Both the position numbers and the translations under genes were made by a program. Shown in pieces: positions 1 through 7,135 of a DNA stretch of 64,000 nt (within the stretch, counting starts at the first letter, position 1; the number at the start of each line of letters is the position of its first letter). The notes below the pieces were generated by a model that was not told the DNA's origin, made no database searches, and was given only the letters and a program-made list of their open reading frames with translations. This stretch comes from Caulobacter sp. 73W. Its GTDB lineage: Bacteria > Pseudomonadota > Alphaproteobacteria > Caulobacterales > Caulobacteraceae. The DNA is taken from assembly GCF_041021955.1 (NCBI RefSeq), contig NZ_CP158375.1:3038001-3102000 (forward strand), read 5' to 3'.

Positions 1-1
1 C

Positions 2-481
2 TCGTGGTTCGATGCGGACAGCTTCGCGCCCCTCACGCACGAGCGCCATTGGCTTCGCGACGGCCAGACCACCCATGAGGGGTTCCAGTTCGCGCCCGAC
101 GCCGTGACGGGCTTGGCGCGGATGTCCGACAACGCGCGCAAGGACTTCAAGGCGCCTTTGGAGGAGCCAGCCTTCAACTTCGAGACCGACCTTGAGATGA
201 TGGAGGTTCTCGACCTCAAGAAGGGCTGGTCTGGGCGGATGGTGTTCTATCATCCCGGCGGCGGCCCGGCGAAACCCTACATCGTCTCGGTGGCGGGCGA
301 GGTCTCGGCCCCGGCCCCAGGCCGCCGCGCCGCCGCATGCTGGCTTGTCCTGCTCGACGCCCAGGCCGAGGACGCCTTTCCCGCCAGCCGCTTCTTTGTC
401 GACAAGATCACGCGCCAGGTCCTGCGGGTCGAGCAACCGCAAGCCGACGGCTCGCTCATCGTCAAAACCAGGCTGAACTGA
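2..481 (+). CDS. C-terminal part of a hypothetical protein, DUF3108-like
   Basis: The frame is open from the left edge, so the true start lies outside the window; 159 codons are visible before a TGA. I do not recognise the family with certainty. The visible part has a WFDADSFAPLTHER segment followed by alternating short strands, and ends with FFVDKITRQVLRVEQ and KTRLN. This is the kind of beta-rich ending seen in periplasmic lipoprotein-sorting or DUF3108-type folds (a family resemblance judged by eye). No enzyme motif is visible. It converges on the PEBP gene on the opposite strand, 31 bp away, with no clear terminator between them. Confidence 0.5.
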   Translation, partial: SWFDADSFAPLTHERHWLRDGQTTHEGFQFAPDAVTGLARMSDNARKDFKAPLEEPAFNFETDLEMMEVLDLKKGWSGRMVFYHPGGGPAKPYIVSVAGEVSAPAPGRRAAACWLVLLDAQAEDAFPASRFFVDKITRQVLRVEQPQADGSLIVKTRLN

Positions 482-512
482 GCTCAGCCGGGCGGGCGGC
501 CTACGCCAGCCG

Positions 513-1178
513 CTACCGCCTCACCACCCCATCCCCGTCATGCGGCGCGTGGCGGTCCACGTCGTCCTCATCCAGCCCACCCCGCCCGGCGTCGTGGGCG
601 GCGAAGGTTCGGGGCGGGGAGAGGTCAGCGGGGTCCTTGGTCTCGAACGTGCCGACCAGTTCGCCGCTGGCGATGGTGTTGGCCTTCAGGGCGTTGAGCA
701 GGTCGGGCAGGGCGGTGTTGGGGCCCATGCCCAGGGGCTTGGCCAGGGCGAAGAGCTGAAAGTGGTAGCGGTGGAGGCCGTGGCCGGCGGGCGGCCGGGG
801 GCCGAACCAGGCGTTGTGGCCGTGCCCGTTCTTGCCCTGGATCGGGCCAACGGGGCTTTGCGGATAGGGGCCTTCCATCACCCCGCGGTGCAGCTCGGTC
901 ACGGTGCCGGGAATGTCCCAGATCATCCAGTGGACGAAGGGATCGTCGCCGGGGGCGTCGGGGTCCTCGACGATCAGGGCGAAGCTGCGCGCCTCCAGCA
1001 CCCGGTTCCAGGCCAGGGGCGGGGAGAGGTTGTCCTGATCGGCGCTGTAGATCGGGTCGATGCGGCCGTCGGCGCCGATGGCGGGAGAGGTCAGAACGAC
1101 GGCGCCGGCCATCTGGGCCTGCACGGCCTGGATGGCGAGGGGCGCGCGGGCGTGTTTGGGGGGCTGGGACTGGGCCAT
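513..1178 (-). CDS. YbhB/YbcL family Raf kinase inhibitor-like protein (PEBP fold)
   Basis: A 221-residue phosphatidylethanolamine-binding-protein family member. The ligand-pocket motifs are visible: DPDAP at about residues 72-76, FVHWMIWDIP at 81-90, and GPRPPAGHGLHRYHFQLFAL at about 126-145, which is the conserved GP-P-P-GH-HRY block. Bacterial YbhB/YbcL proteins are small cytosolic or periplasmic proteins whose ligands are mostly unknown. The frame is open to 1319, but the upstream 47 residues are arginine-rich and unlike the family. ATG 1178 has an AGGAG 11 bases before it, so I chose that start. The C-terminal 30 residues are charged and variable. No operon partner is evident. Confidence 0.85.
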   Translation of the reverse strand: MAQSQPPKHARAPLAIQAVQAQMAGAVVLTSPAIGADGRIDPIYSADQDNLSPPLAWNRVLEARSFALIVEDPDAPGDDPFVHWMIWDIPGTVTELHRGVMEGPYPQSPVGPIQGKNGHGHNAWFGPRPPAGHGLHRYHFQLFALAKPLGMGPNTALPDLLNALKANTIASGELVGTFETKDPADLSPPRTFAAHDAGRGGLDEDDVDRHAPHDGDGVVRR

Positions 1179-1277
1179 GGCGGACGGAGCTCCTTTGGCG
1201 GCGGCGTGACCCGTGGGAAACCCGTGGCGAGGCTGTCTTGCTCCAAGCTTGACCATGCGGCGAGATATCCCACCACA

Positions 1278-1302
1278 GAAAAACAATTGGAGGTTGTTTT
1301 TC
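1278..1302. repeat. AT-rich perfect inverted repeat upstream of the PEBP gene
   Basis: The arms GAAAAACAA and TTGTTTTTC are perfect 9-bp complements around a 7-base spacer (TTGGAGG). It is an AT-rich island in GC-rich DNA, about 100 bp upstream of the PEBP start. It could be an operator or a weak hairpin; the function is unknown. Confidence 0.4.
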
Positions 1303-1311
1303 TTGCCGCCT

Positions 1312-1418
1312 TCCCTCAATGTGTACGAGTCGGAGACTTGTTGAGCTCTTGCAGCAGTTGATCCCCCTACAGCTGCGTGACACCGACGAGGGCGGCGCCG
1401 AAAGGCGTCGCCCTTTTT
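1312..1418 (+). ncRNA. Candidate small RNA with C-rich hairpin loop and terminator
   Basis: A terminator with no protein gene in front of it suggests a short non-coding transcript. Directly upstream I see a hairpin at 1351-1376 (GCAGC pairing with GCTGC, one internal mismatch, then GT with AC) with the 10-base loop TGATCCCCCT, and an outer helix pairing GTCGG (1329-1333) with CCGAC (1383-1387). A C-rich loop facing out of a 5' hairpin is common in alphaproteobacterial trans-acting sRNAs, where it targets ribosome-binding sites. No promoter could be identified confidently, so the 5' end is a guess. Alternatively the hairpin is only a stray terminator. With the palindromic element at 1462-1534 this accounts for most of the 1179-1582 gap. 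Confidence 0.3.
1390..1418 (+). terminator. Strong intrinsic terminator
   Basis: A 10-bp stem (GGGCGGCGCC with GGCGTCGCCC, one G-U pair) is closed by a GAAA tetraloop and followed by TTTTT. No + strand protein gene lies upstream of it, which is why a small RNA is proposed. Confidence 0.75.
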
Positions 1419-1461
1419 GTTGGGTCGAAGGTGGGATCAATTGGGGGCACCGCACCCACCG

Positions 1462-1534
1462 CCGCTCATCCCCGCGACGGCGGGGATCCATACGGCATCT
1501 CAGCTTGGGTCCCCGCCTTGGCGGGGATGAGCGG
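1462..1534. repeat. Palindromic intergenic repeat (REP/MITE-like), type A
   Basis: The outer arms CCGCTCATCCCCGC (1462-1475) and GCGGGGATGAGCGG (1521-1534) are perfect complements. Each arm also forms its own small hairpin (CCCCGC with GCGGGG around 3 bases). Nested palindromes of this TCATCCCCGC type are familiar intergenic repeats in alphaproteobacteria. Only one copy lies in this window. Confidence 0.65.
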
Positions 1535-1547
1535 GATTGAGACGCCC

Positions 1548-1604
1548 TTAGGCGGCGAGAGCCTCGCCGTCTCCTCTAGTCTTTAGGCGGCGAGGGCCTC
1601 GCCG
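1548..1604. repeat. Direct duplication of the 3' end of the small gene at 1583-1798
   Basis: The 22-base segments at 1548-1569 and 1583-1604 (both begin TTAGGCGGCGAG) differ at one base. The second copy is the stop codon and last codons (GEALAA) of the minus-strand gene; the first is a detached copy just beyond the stop. Each copy is itself palindromic (CGGCGAG with CTCGCCG), so it may also act as a hairpin terminator. Confidence 0.55.
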
Positions 1605-1798
1605 CCGTGACTGCAATAGTAGGTCTTCAGCCATTCGACCGCGTCGGCCGACGGGGTGGCGATCTGGGCGCTGTCGTGGCGGATCAGCAGTTCGGCGCCG
1701 GGCTTGAGGGGCGCGGGGAGGCTGTCAAAAGCTTCGCGGGCCGCCGTCGTGTTGTTCAGTTCGAGCACGAAGGCGTCGAGGAGTTGACGCTGTCGCAT
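1583..1798 (-). CDS. Small hypothetical protein
   Basis: Reads MRQRQLLDAFVLEL and continues to SHGGEALAA, about 71 residues from ATG 1798; an upstream TTG/GTG (to 1828) would add ten glutamine-rich residues. I do not recognise it. It is acidic to neutral with no signal peptide, membrane segment or cysteine motif; LLIRHDSAQIATPSADAVEWLKTYY looks like a short alpha/beta domain. It is transcribed divergently from the response regulator that starts at 1930, so the two could share a control region. Its 3' end is duplicated just downstream. Confidence 0.5.
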   Translation of the reverse strand: MRQRQLLDAFVLELNNTTAAREAFDSLPAPLKPGAELLIRHDSAQIATPSADAVEWLKTYYCSHGGEALAA

Positions 1799-1929
1799 GG
1801 GAGTCTGGCCTTGCTGTTGCACTTGCAAGCGACCTTACGACAACTTGATGAACGCGAGATGAGCGACTAGGCGCCGCAGGTCCGCGTGTGGATACTGAGA
1901 CGACCGCTCCGCGTAATGTGAGGATCGTG

Positions 1930-2304
1930 ATGCGTCCGCTGAACCTGCTCTATGTCGATGACGACCCCGACATGCACGACCTCGCGGACGCCGCCCTGTC
2001 GCTGGATCCGGAGATGACGGTGACCTACGCCTCGTCCGGCGAGGAGGCGCTTACGATCCTGGCGCGGCATCATCCGGACGCGGTGCTGCTGGACCTGGTG
2101 ATGCCGGGGATGGACGGGCTGACCGTGCTGCAGGAGATGCGCCGCCTGCCCGGTCACGCCGAGACGCCGGTGGTGTTCGTCACCGGCCACTCGCACGCGG
2201 TCACCCTGCAGGAGCTGCGGGCCATGGGCGGCAAGGGGGCGGTGACCAAGCCCTTCGACCCCAAGTTCCTGGCCAAGAACGTGCGGATGTTCCTGGGGGG
2301 CTGA
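1930..2304 (+). CDS. Single-domain response regulator (CheY-like receiver)
   Basis: A 124-residue receiver domain with no output domain. It shows the acidic pair D10-D11 (LLYVDDDPD), the phosphoacceptor D55 in LLDLVMPGMDG, the switch threonine in VFVTGH (T85) and the conserved lysine in VTKPFD (K107). It therefore should be phosphorylated by a histidine kinase encoded elsewhere and act by protein contact. GTG codons extend the frame back to 1888, but ATG 1930 has AGG six bases before it and the protein then begins MRPLNLLYVDDD, normal for this family. No kinase gene is adjacent. It converges on the GreA/GreB-like gene, with a hairpin between. Confidence 0.9.
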   Translation: MRPLNLLYVDDDPDMHDLADAALSLDPEMTVTYASSGEEALTILARHHPDAVLLDLVMPGMDGLTVLQEMRRLPGHAETPVVFVTGHSHAVTLQELRAMGGKGAVTKPFDPKFLAKNVRMFLGG

Positions 2305-2306
2305 TC

Positions 2307-2335
2307 TCTCCTCCCTTGCGAAGCGGGGGAGGAGA
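2307..2335. terminator. Bidirectional hairpin between convergent genes
   Basis: TCTCCTCCC and GGGAGGAGA are perfect 9-bp arms around a loop of 11 bases, sitting in the 34-bp gap between the converging response regulator and GreA/GreB-like genes. There is no long T run, so termination would be weak or assisted. Confidence 0.5.
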
Positions 2336-2338
2336 CGT

Positions 2339-2818
2339 CTACCCCACCGCCACGATCTCCACTTCCGAGCCCGCCACCATCACCTCGTCCCCGACCGCCT
2401 TGCCTAGCACGGCCTGGGCCAGGGGGGAGACGTAGGAGACCGCGCCGTTGGCCGGATCGGCCTCGTCCTCGCCGACGATGCGGAAGGTCTGGCGGCGGCC
2501 GTCGTCGCGGTCGAAGGTGACTTGGCCGCCGAAGGTGACGACCTGAGCGTCGGGCGTCGGCTCGACCAGCTGGGCGCTGGCGCGGCGGGCCGACCAGTAG
2601 CGCAGGTCGCGGGTGGCGCGGGCCATGGCGGTGCGGTCGCTGCTGACGTCGCCGGCCGACTGGGCGGCGGCGTAGGCGGCGCGGGCGTCGGCCAGTTCGG
2701 TCTCGATCATGGCCAGGCCCGCAGGGGTGACGAGGTTGGCGTGGGCGGAGATCGGGCGGTCCGGCAGATCGGCGGCCGTGGCCTCGTGATCCTCTTCCCG
2801 CGTGAAGGCGACGCTCAT
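2339..2818 (-). CDS. GreA/GreB family transcription elongation factor
   Basis: A 159-residue protein built like Gre factors: a charged N-terminal helical part (about residues 30-80, LVTPAGLAMIETELADARAA then the RDLRYWSARRASAQLV segment) and a C-terminal FKBP-like part (about 85-159; VTFGGQVTF, FRIVGEDEADP, ISYVSPLAQAVLGKAVGDEV pattern). Gre factors enter the secondary channel of RNA polymerase and stimulate cleavage of backtracked RNA; GREAB C-terminal domains all carry the SP-A--LLG-K-GD motif seen here as SPLAQAVLGKAVGDEV. It is more divergent than the housekeeping GreA, so a paralogous or regulatory role is likely. It stands alone on its strand. Confidence 0.85.
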   Translation of the reverse strand: MSVAFTREEDHEATAADLPDRPISAHANLVTPAGLAMIETELADARAAYAAAQSAGDVSSDRTAMARATRDLRYWSARRASAQLVEPTPDAQVVTFGGQVTFDRDDGRRQTFRIVGEDEADPANGAVSYVSPLAQAVLGKAVGDEVMVAGSEVEIVAVG

Positions 2819-3070
2819 TTCTTCTCACTTTATAGTCAGACGCGGCGGGCGCGTTCGAAGGCGCCTGCTTAACGGCCCAGATCGCCCGTCGTTGCAGGCT
2901 TTGAGCTTCACCGTGCGTTGAAATGCAAGGCCTTTTGCGTCCGCTCAAGCTTGGTCCGCATATCGGCGTCCGTGCCATTTGGGCCACACCGAAACCGGGC
3001 GGCGGTGCGTTGTGGACCCCATTCGGCCTTTCCGATCGTCGGGAAGCGTCGGCCAGTAAACGGGTTACGC

Positions 3071-3901
3071 ATGAAGCACATCCTCCTCACCGCCGCCGCC
3101 GTCGCGGCTGTCGCCGCCGGTTCCGCCGCCAACGCCCAGACGACCCGCGACTGGTCGGGCGGCTATGTGGGCGCCCAGATGGGCTGGGGGCAGCGCGCCA
3201 ATGCGCAGGGCGAGCGCCTGGTGTTCGACACCAATCTGGACGGCCAGTTCAACGACACGGTGCGCACCGGCGCGGGGGCTGACGCCTTCTCGCCCGGCTC
3301 CTGCGACGGCGTCGCGCGCGGCGCGGCCCGCGGGGCCGGCTGCACGGGCGACAAGGACAGCAACTTCGAGTTCGGCGCCCGCGCCGGCTATGACTGGCAG
3401 TTCGGAAACTGGGTGGTCGGCGGCGTCGCCGAGGTCACCCGCCTGAACCTGGATGACGACGTCACCAGCTTCTCGACCACGCCGGCCTTCTACACCTTCA
3501 GCCGCGAGCTGAACGGCTGGGGCGCCCTGCGGGCCCGCGCCGGCTACGCCATGGGCGACAACCTGCTGTACGCCACCGGCGGCGTCGCCCGGGCCGAGAT
3601 GCGCGACCGCTTCACCACCAGCAATCGCGCCAACACCTTCACCGTCACGAACGACGACAAGTGGGTGAACGGCTATCAGGTCGGGGGCGGCTATGAGCGC
3701 AAGCTGACCGACGACGTGTCGCTGGGCGTGGAGTACCTCTACAGCAACTTCGACAATGAGGGCGCGACGGCGCGGGCCGGCGGTCCGGCCCCGGCCGGCA
3801 ATCCGTTCCTGTTGGTCAACAGCGCAGGGACGGACATGCGCCGCTCCAAGGACCTGACGCAGCTGCATTCGGTGCGGATGACGGCCAGCTACCGGTTCTG
3901 A
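3071..3901 (+). CDS. Outer-membrane beta-barrel protein (porin family)
   Basis: 276 residues with a clear signal peptide (MKHILLTAAAVAAVAAGSAANA, cleavage before QTT), then WSGGYVGAQMGWG, the typical opening of the OmpA-like/Omp25-type eight-stranded barrels of alphaproteobacteria. Alternating strands run to the end, which closes with SVRMTASYRF; a terminal phenylalanine is the BAM recognition residue. An inserted loop at about 45-85 contains a cysteine pair (SC and GC). The frame is open back to 2918, but the residues before M3071 are not a leader. Two hairpins follow directly, so it is probably monocistronic. Confidence 0.85.
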   Translation: MKHILLTAAAVAAVAAGSAANAQTTRDWSGGYVGAQMGWGQRANAQGERLVFDTNLDGQFNDTVRTGAGADAFSPGSCDGVARGAARGAGCTGDKDSNFEFGARAGYDWQFGNWVVGGVAEVTRLNLDDDVTSFSTTPAFYTFSRELNGWGALRARAGYAMGDNLLYATGGVARAEMRDRFTTSNRANTFTVTNDDKWVNGYQVGGGYERKLTDDVSLGVEYLYSNFDNEGATARAGGPAPAGNPFLLVNSAGTDMRRSKDLTQLHSVRMTASYRF

Positions 3902-3925
3902 TCGTCCGAAAGGACGGAAGGTTGG

Positions 3926-3952
3926 AGGCCCGGCGTTCAGCGCCGGGCCTTT
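3926..3952 (+). terminator. Intrinsic terminator of the porin gene
   Basis: A perfect 10-bp stem AGGCCCGGCG/CGCCGGGCCT with loop TTCAG, followed by a short T run. A second small hairpin (CGTCC-GAAA-GGACG, 3903-3916) lies directly after the stop codon. Confidence 0.7.
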
Positions 3953-4013
3953 GACGTCTTGGTGGACGGGCCGCCATGGGCCATTGTGCCCGCCTCATCT
4001 TCGAGGAGCGCCC

Positions 4014-4523
4014 ATGTCGAAAGTCCGCCCCTTCATCCTGGCCCTGAGCGCCGGCGCCGTGGTCACGGCCGTCGCGCACGCCCAGCCGCCGGTCACCAAG
4101 ATCACCGAACTGAAGCCCGCCGGCCTGCCGTCGGCGGTGGTCGCCCTGGTCAAGGGCACGGTCCCCGACATCACCATCACCGAGGCGCAGAAGAAGGAGC
4201 GGGAAGGCCGCATCTACTTCGACGTCGAGGGGACGACCCCGAAGGGCGAGATCGAGCTGGACGTCATGCAGACGGGCGAGGGCGCCTATAGCGTCGTCGA
4301 GATTCAGCGCGACATCGCCTGGGCCGACGCCCCGGCCGAGGTCCGCGCCGCCGCAGCCAAGGCCGAGAAGAAGGTCGAGCCCGTGCGGGTGATCGAGAGC
4401 AAGCAGACCGACGGCTCGGTGATCTACGAGCTGTTCGCCGCCGGCGTCCCGAAGGACCCGTCCCTGGAGATCATGGTCAAGAACGGCCAGGTTTCCGTGC
4501 TGAAGGAAGTCTGGCCGCACTAG
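4014..4523 (+). CDS. Exported PepSY-like (DUF2874) protein
   Basis: 169 residues with a signal peptide (MSKVRPFILALSAGAVVTAVAHA, then QPP). The mature part carries two repeats of the PepSY-like pattern: LPSAVVALVKGTVPDITITEAQKKEREGR and then APAEVRAAAAKAEKKVEPVRVIESKQTDG, each followed by a strand pair of the kind IYFDVEG or VIYELFA. Such domains are small periplasmic beta-lactamase-inhibitor-like folds; substrates are unknown. ATG 4014 has GAGGAG eight bases upstream, which fixes the start; the open frame back to 3951 overlaps the porin terminator. It converges with the GST gene, leaving only 2 bp between the stops. Confidence 0.75.
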   Translation: MSKVRPFILALSAGAVVTAVAHAQPPVTKITELKPAGLPSAVVALVKGTVPDITITEAQKKEREGRIYFDVEGTTPKGEIELDVMQTGEGAYSVVEIQRDIAWADAPAEVRAAAAKAEKKVEPVRVIESKQTDGSVIYELFAAGVPKDPSLEIMVKNGQVSVLKEVWPH

Positions 4524-4525
4524 CC

Positions 4526-5254
4526 CTAAGCCGCGATCGGCAGCTCGCCCCAGGGATGGTCCGGGTAGTGCCGGGCCATCATGCGGTCGACATAGGCGAC
4601 GAGGTTGCCGTACCGCTCGGCCCGGCGGCGAAGGGGGCTGTCGAAGAACGGCGACATCAGCCCCGCCAGCATGGCGAACGCCGTGGCGTCGACGCCCGAC
4701 GGCCGGTCGCCCATCAGGTAGGGCTGGCACTCCAGGATCGCCGACAGGGACTGCAGCGACCAGTCGCCCATGGCCAGGATCTCGTTGGGGGTGTGACGGG
4801 CGATCCCGACCGACATCAGGTTGGCCTGGACTTTGTCGAGAACCATGGCCCGCATCTCCTCGGCCTGCGCGGCGGGCAGGTGGTCAAACCAGCGGGCGGG
4901 GCCCTTTTCGTAGTTCTCGGGGATCATGAAGCGCGTCCAGGCGCAGACCCAACCGAAATGGTTCTCGATCATCCGCTCGATGGCCCAGGCCTGGCCGCGC
5001 TGGGCGTTGGTGAGGCTGGCGTCGAGGTCGATGCCGTAAGTCTCCTCCACATGCACGCGGATGAAGGTGGAGTCGGCGACGATCTTGCCGCCGTCGTCGA
5101 TGAAGGGCAGCTGACCCTTGGGCGACATGTGCGGCGGGGAGCGATGCTTCTCGTAAGCCAGGCCGGCCATCTGCAGCTGCACCTCGGTCTTGCAGGCATA
5201 GGGGCTGTATTCGGGCAGGCCGAAGCCTTCGCCGGCGCCATAGAGCTTGATCAT
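4526..5254 (-). CDS. Glutathione S-transferase family protein (Fax/metaxin type)
   Basis: 242 residues. The N-terminal thioredoxin-like half begins MIKLYGAGEGFGLPEYSPYACKTEVQL, with SPYACK where classical GSTs have the catalytic Ser/Tyr/Cys site, then GQLPFIDDGGKIVADSTFI, the cis-proline and S-snail segment. The C-terminal half is helical (about 80-235). The sequence style (SPYACKTEVQLQMAGLAYE, KGQLPFI, a DATAF motif near 195) resembles the failed-axon-connections/metaxin subgroup. ATG 5254 follows GGAGGG with good spacing; the open frame to 5314 is not needed. It is divergent from the WYL regulator at 5360, whose candidate operator lies between them, so it may be its target. Confidence 0.8.
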   Translation of the reverse strand: MIKLYGAGEGFGLPEYSPYACKTEVQLQMAGLAYEKHRSPPHMSPKGQLPFIDDGGKIVADSTFIRVHVEETYGIDLDASLTNAQRGQAWAIERMIENHFGWVCAWTRFMIPENYEKGPARWFDHLPAAQAEEMRAMVLDKVQANLMSVGIARHTPNEILAMGDWSLQSLSAILECQPYLMGDRPSGVDATAFAMLAGLMSPFFDSPLRRRAERYGNLVAYVDRMMARHYPDHPWGELPIAA

Positions 5255-5325
5255 CGCGGTCCCTCCATCGTCACGGCCCCGAAGCGGCGGCCGACGGGGA
5301 CTTGCTACCGCCACCCTGCTGCCAG

Positions 5326-5340
5326 CATGCTGTCAGCATG
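5326..5340. promoter_or_regulatory. Candidate operator between GST gene and WYL regulator
   Basis: CATGCTG-T-CAGCATG is a perfect 15-bp palindrome ending 19 bp before the regulator's ATG. It also forms a tandem direct repeat with the preceding 11 bases (CTGCCAGCATG then CTGTCAGCATG, 5319-5340). The position between divergent genes, one encoding a WYL-type DNA-binding protein, suggests autoregulation; this is inference. Confidence 0.45.
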
Positions 5341-5359
5341 GCTCAGCTAGAGGTCCGCC

Positions 5360-6094
5360 ATGAGACGCGCCGAACGCCTTTTCCAGATCATCCAGATCCT
5401 CCGCCGGGCCCGCGGGCCGATCACGGCGGACGCGATCGCGGTGGAGCTGGAGACGTCCAAACGCAGCGTCTATCGCGACATCGCGGCCCTGATGGGCCAG
5501 CGCGCTCCGATCCGGGGCGAGGCGGGCCTGGGCTATGTGCTGGAGGACGGATACGACATGCCGCCTTTGATGCTGACACCCGACGAGATCGAGGCCGCCG
5601 TGCTGGGCGCCCAGTGGGTGGCGGGGCGCGGCGACCCGGCCCTGGCCCGCGCGGCTGAGGATCTGATCGCCAAGATCGCCAGCGCCGTTCCCGAGACCTT
5701 GAGGCCCCACGTGCTGGAGCCGGCGGGGCGGGCGTTCAACTCCTGGAACGTGCAGCAGGACTCCATCGACATGGGGCAGGTGCGCACCTCGATCCGCACC
5801 GGCTGCAAGATCGTGCTGGACTATCGCGACGAGCAGGGACGGCCGACCCAGCGCACCATATGGCCGGTGACGGTGGGCTATATGGAGACGGTGCGGCTGC
5901 TGATCGCCTGGTGCGAACTGCGAACCGACTTCCGCACCTTCCGCACCGACCGGGTGGCGGGGGCCGAGTTTCTCAACGAGCGCTTTCCGGAACGGCCCGG
6001 TGTGCTGCGCACCAAGTGGCGCAAGTACATGGAGGCCGAGCGCCGGCGGCGCGAGGCGGAGCGGGACGCGGATGGTCCGGGCTATCAGCCGTAG
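5360..6094 (+). CDS. YafY-family HTH regulator with WYL domain
   Basis: 244 residues. Residues 1-60 form a DeoR-like winged helix (MRRAERLFQIIQILRR, then AIAVELETSKRSVYRDIAAL as the recognition helix), followed by a linker and a WYL sensor domain at about 130-215 (IVLDYRDEQGRPTQRTIWPVTVGY, LIAWCELRTDFRTFRTDRV). WYL proteins bind nucleotides, nucleic-acid ends or small ligands and act as repressors or activators. The first WYL arginine/tyrosine pattern is present but the canonical W-Y-L reads LIAWCEL. The final 25 residues are charged. Its 3' end overlaps the convergent second WYL regulator by 10 bp. Confidence 0.88.
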   Translation: MRRAERLFQIIQILRRARGPITADAIAVELETSKRSVYRDIAALMGQRAPIRGEAGLGYVLEDGYDMPPLMLTPDEIEAAVLGAQWVAGRGDPALARAAEDLIAKIASAVPETLRPHVLEPAGRAFNSWNVQQDSIDMGQVRTSIRTGCKIVLDYRDEQGRPTQRTIWPVTVGYMETVRLLIAWCELRTDFRTFRTDRVAGAEFLNERFPERPGVLRTKWRKYMEAERRRREAERDADGPGYQP

Positions 6095-7041
6095 GTCTGC
6101 GCCAGCTTGCGAAACGTCGCCGCCAGGCCCTCGCGTAACTCCGGTGGCGACAACACCTCCGCCTCCGCGCCCAGGCGCAGGAAGTCGATGCTGGCGTGGG
6201 CGACGGACTCGATGGGAACCACGACCTCGATCCAGCCGGCGCCGGCGGTCTTGCCGCGAACGGCGGCGGCGGTGGCCGCGCCCAGGTGGGACAGGCGGCG
6301 CAGGCCTTCCTGGGTGACGCGCAGGCTTGCCTCGCCGGTGTAGATGTCCGTCTCGAAACGGCTGGAGAAGGCTTTCCAAAAGGCTTCCAGATCGAAGCTG
6401 GCCGGGCGGTCGAAGGTGTCGTCGCGCGCGGTCATGTCGAGGATGTTCTCGACCCGATAGCCGCGCGGCTCGCTTCCGGCGACGCTGGCGGCCAGATACC
6501 AGACGCCGGCCTTCAGGATCAGGCCCAGGGGCTCAAGCTGGCGGTCCACCACCCCTTTCCAACTGTGGTAGCGCACATCCAAGCGGCGGCTGGTCCACAC
6601 CGCCTGGGCCAGGGCGGGAAGGCGCTCGGCGTTGTCGGCCTCGCGGAACCAGCCGACCGGGTCCAGGTGGAAGCGGGCGGCGATGCGCTCGGCCGCGGCC
6701 TGGCGTTCCGGCGGCAGGGCGGCGAGGAGTTTCAGCTGGCTGGCGGCCATGGCCTCGCTGAGGCCCAACTGGGCGGCCGGTCCGGCGACGCCGCCCAGGA
6801 ACAGGGTCTCGGCCTCGGCGTCTGTCAGGCCGGTGAGCCGGGTGCGATAGCCGTCGAGCAGGGCGAAGCCGCCCAGACGGCCGCGGTCGGCATAGACCGG
6901 CGCCCCGGTGGCGCTGAGTTCGTCGATGTCGCGATAGATGGTGCGGACGGAAACCTCGAACTCCGCCGCCAGCGCCTCGGCGGTCATGCGGCCGCGGGTC
7001 TGCAGCAGCATCAGGATCGACAGGAGGCGGCTCGCACGCAT
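6085..7041 (-). CDS. YafY-family HTH regulator with WYL and C-terminal extension domains
   Basis: 318 residues: winged helix at 1-60 (MRASRLLSILMLLQTRG, ALAAEFEVSVRTIYRDI), a GRLGGFALLDGYR wing, WYL domain at about 140-210 (LDVRYHSWKGVVDRQLEPLGLILKAGVWYLAASV; the WYL triplet itself is visible in GVWYLAA), and the C-terminal WCX domain at about 225-318. This three-domain layout is the classical YafY/PafC-like form. It is transcribed divergently from the gene at 7136, and a perfect palindrome (7064-7080) sits between them, so autoregulation together with control of the divergent pair is likely. Confidence 0.9.
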   Translation of the reverse strand: MRASRLLSILMLLQTRGRMTAEALAAEFEVSVRTIYRDIDELSATGAPVYADRGRLGGFALLDGYRTRLTGLTDAEAETLFLGGVAGPAAQLGLSEAMAASQLKLLAALPPERQAAAERIAARFHLDPVGWFREADNAERLPALAQAVWTSRRLDVRYHSWKGVVDRQLEPLGLILKAGVWYLAASVAGSEPRGYRVENILDMTARDDTFDRPASFDLEAFWKAFSSRFETDIYTGEASLRVTQEGLRRLSHLGAATAAAVRGKTAGAGWIEVVVPIESVAHASIDFLRLGAEAEVLSPPELREGLAATFRKLAQTYG

Positions 7042-7063
7042 TTTTCGAGCCTAGCAGAAAATC

Positions 7064-7080
7064 CTGACATTCGATGTCAG
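7064..7080. promoter_or_regulatory. Palindromic operator of the second WYL regulator
   Basis: CTGACAT-TCG-ATGTCAG is a perfect 7-3-7 inverted repeat, 22 bp upstream of the regulator's ATG and 55 bp upstream of the divergent gene. TGACA/TGTCA palindromes are typical of YafY-type regulators (from memory); that it binds this regulator is inference from position. Confidence 0.6.
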
Positions 7081-7135
7081 TTATAGCGGGATAGTCAGTC
7101 GGCGAAGGGCGAAAGCCCGCGCAAGGGGACACGTC

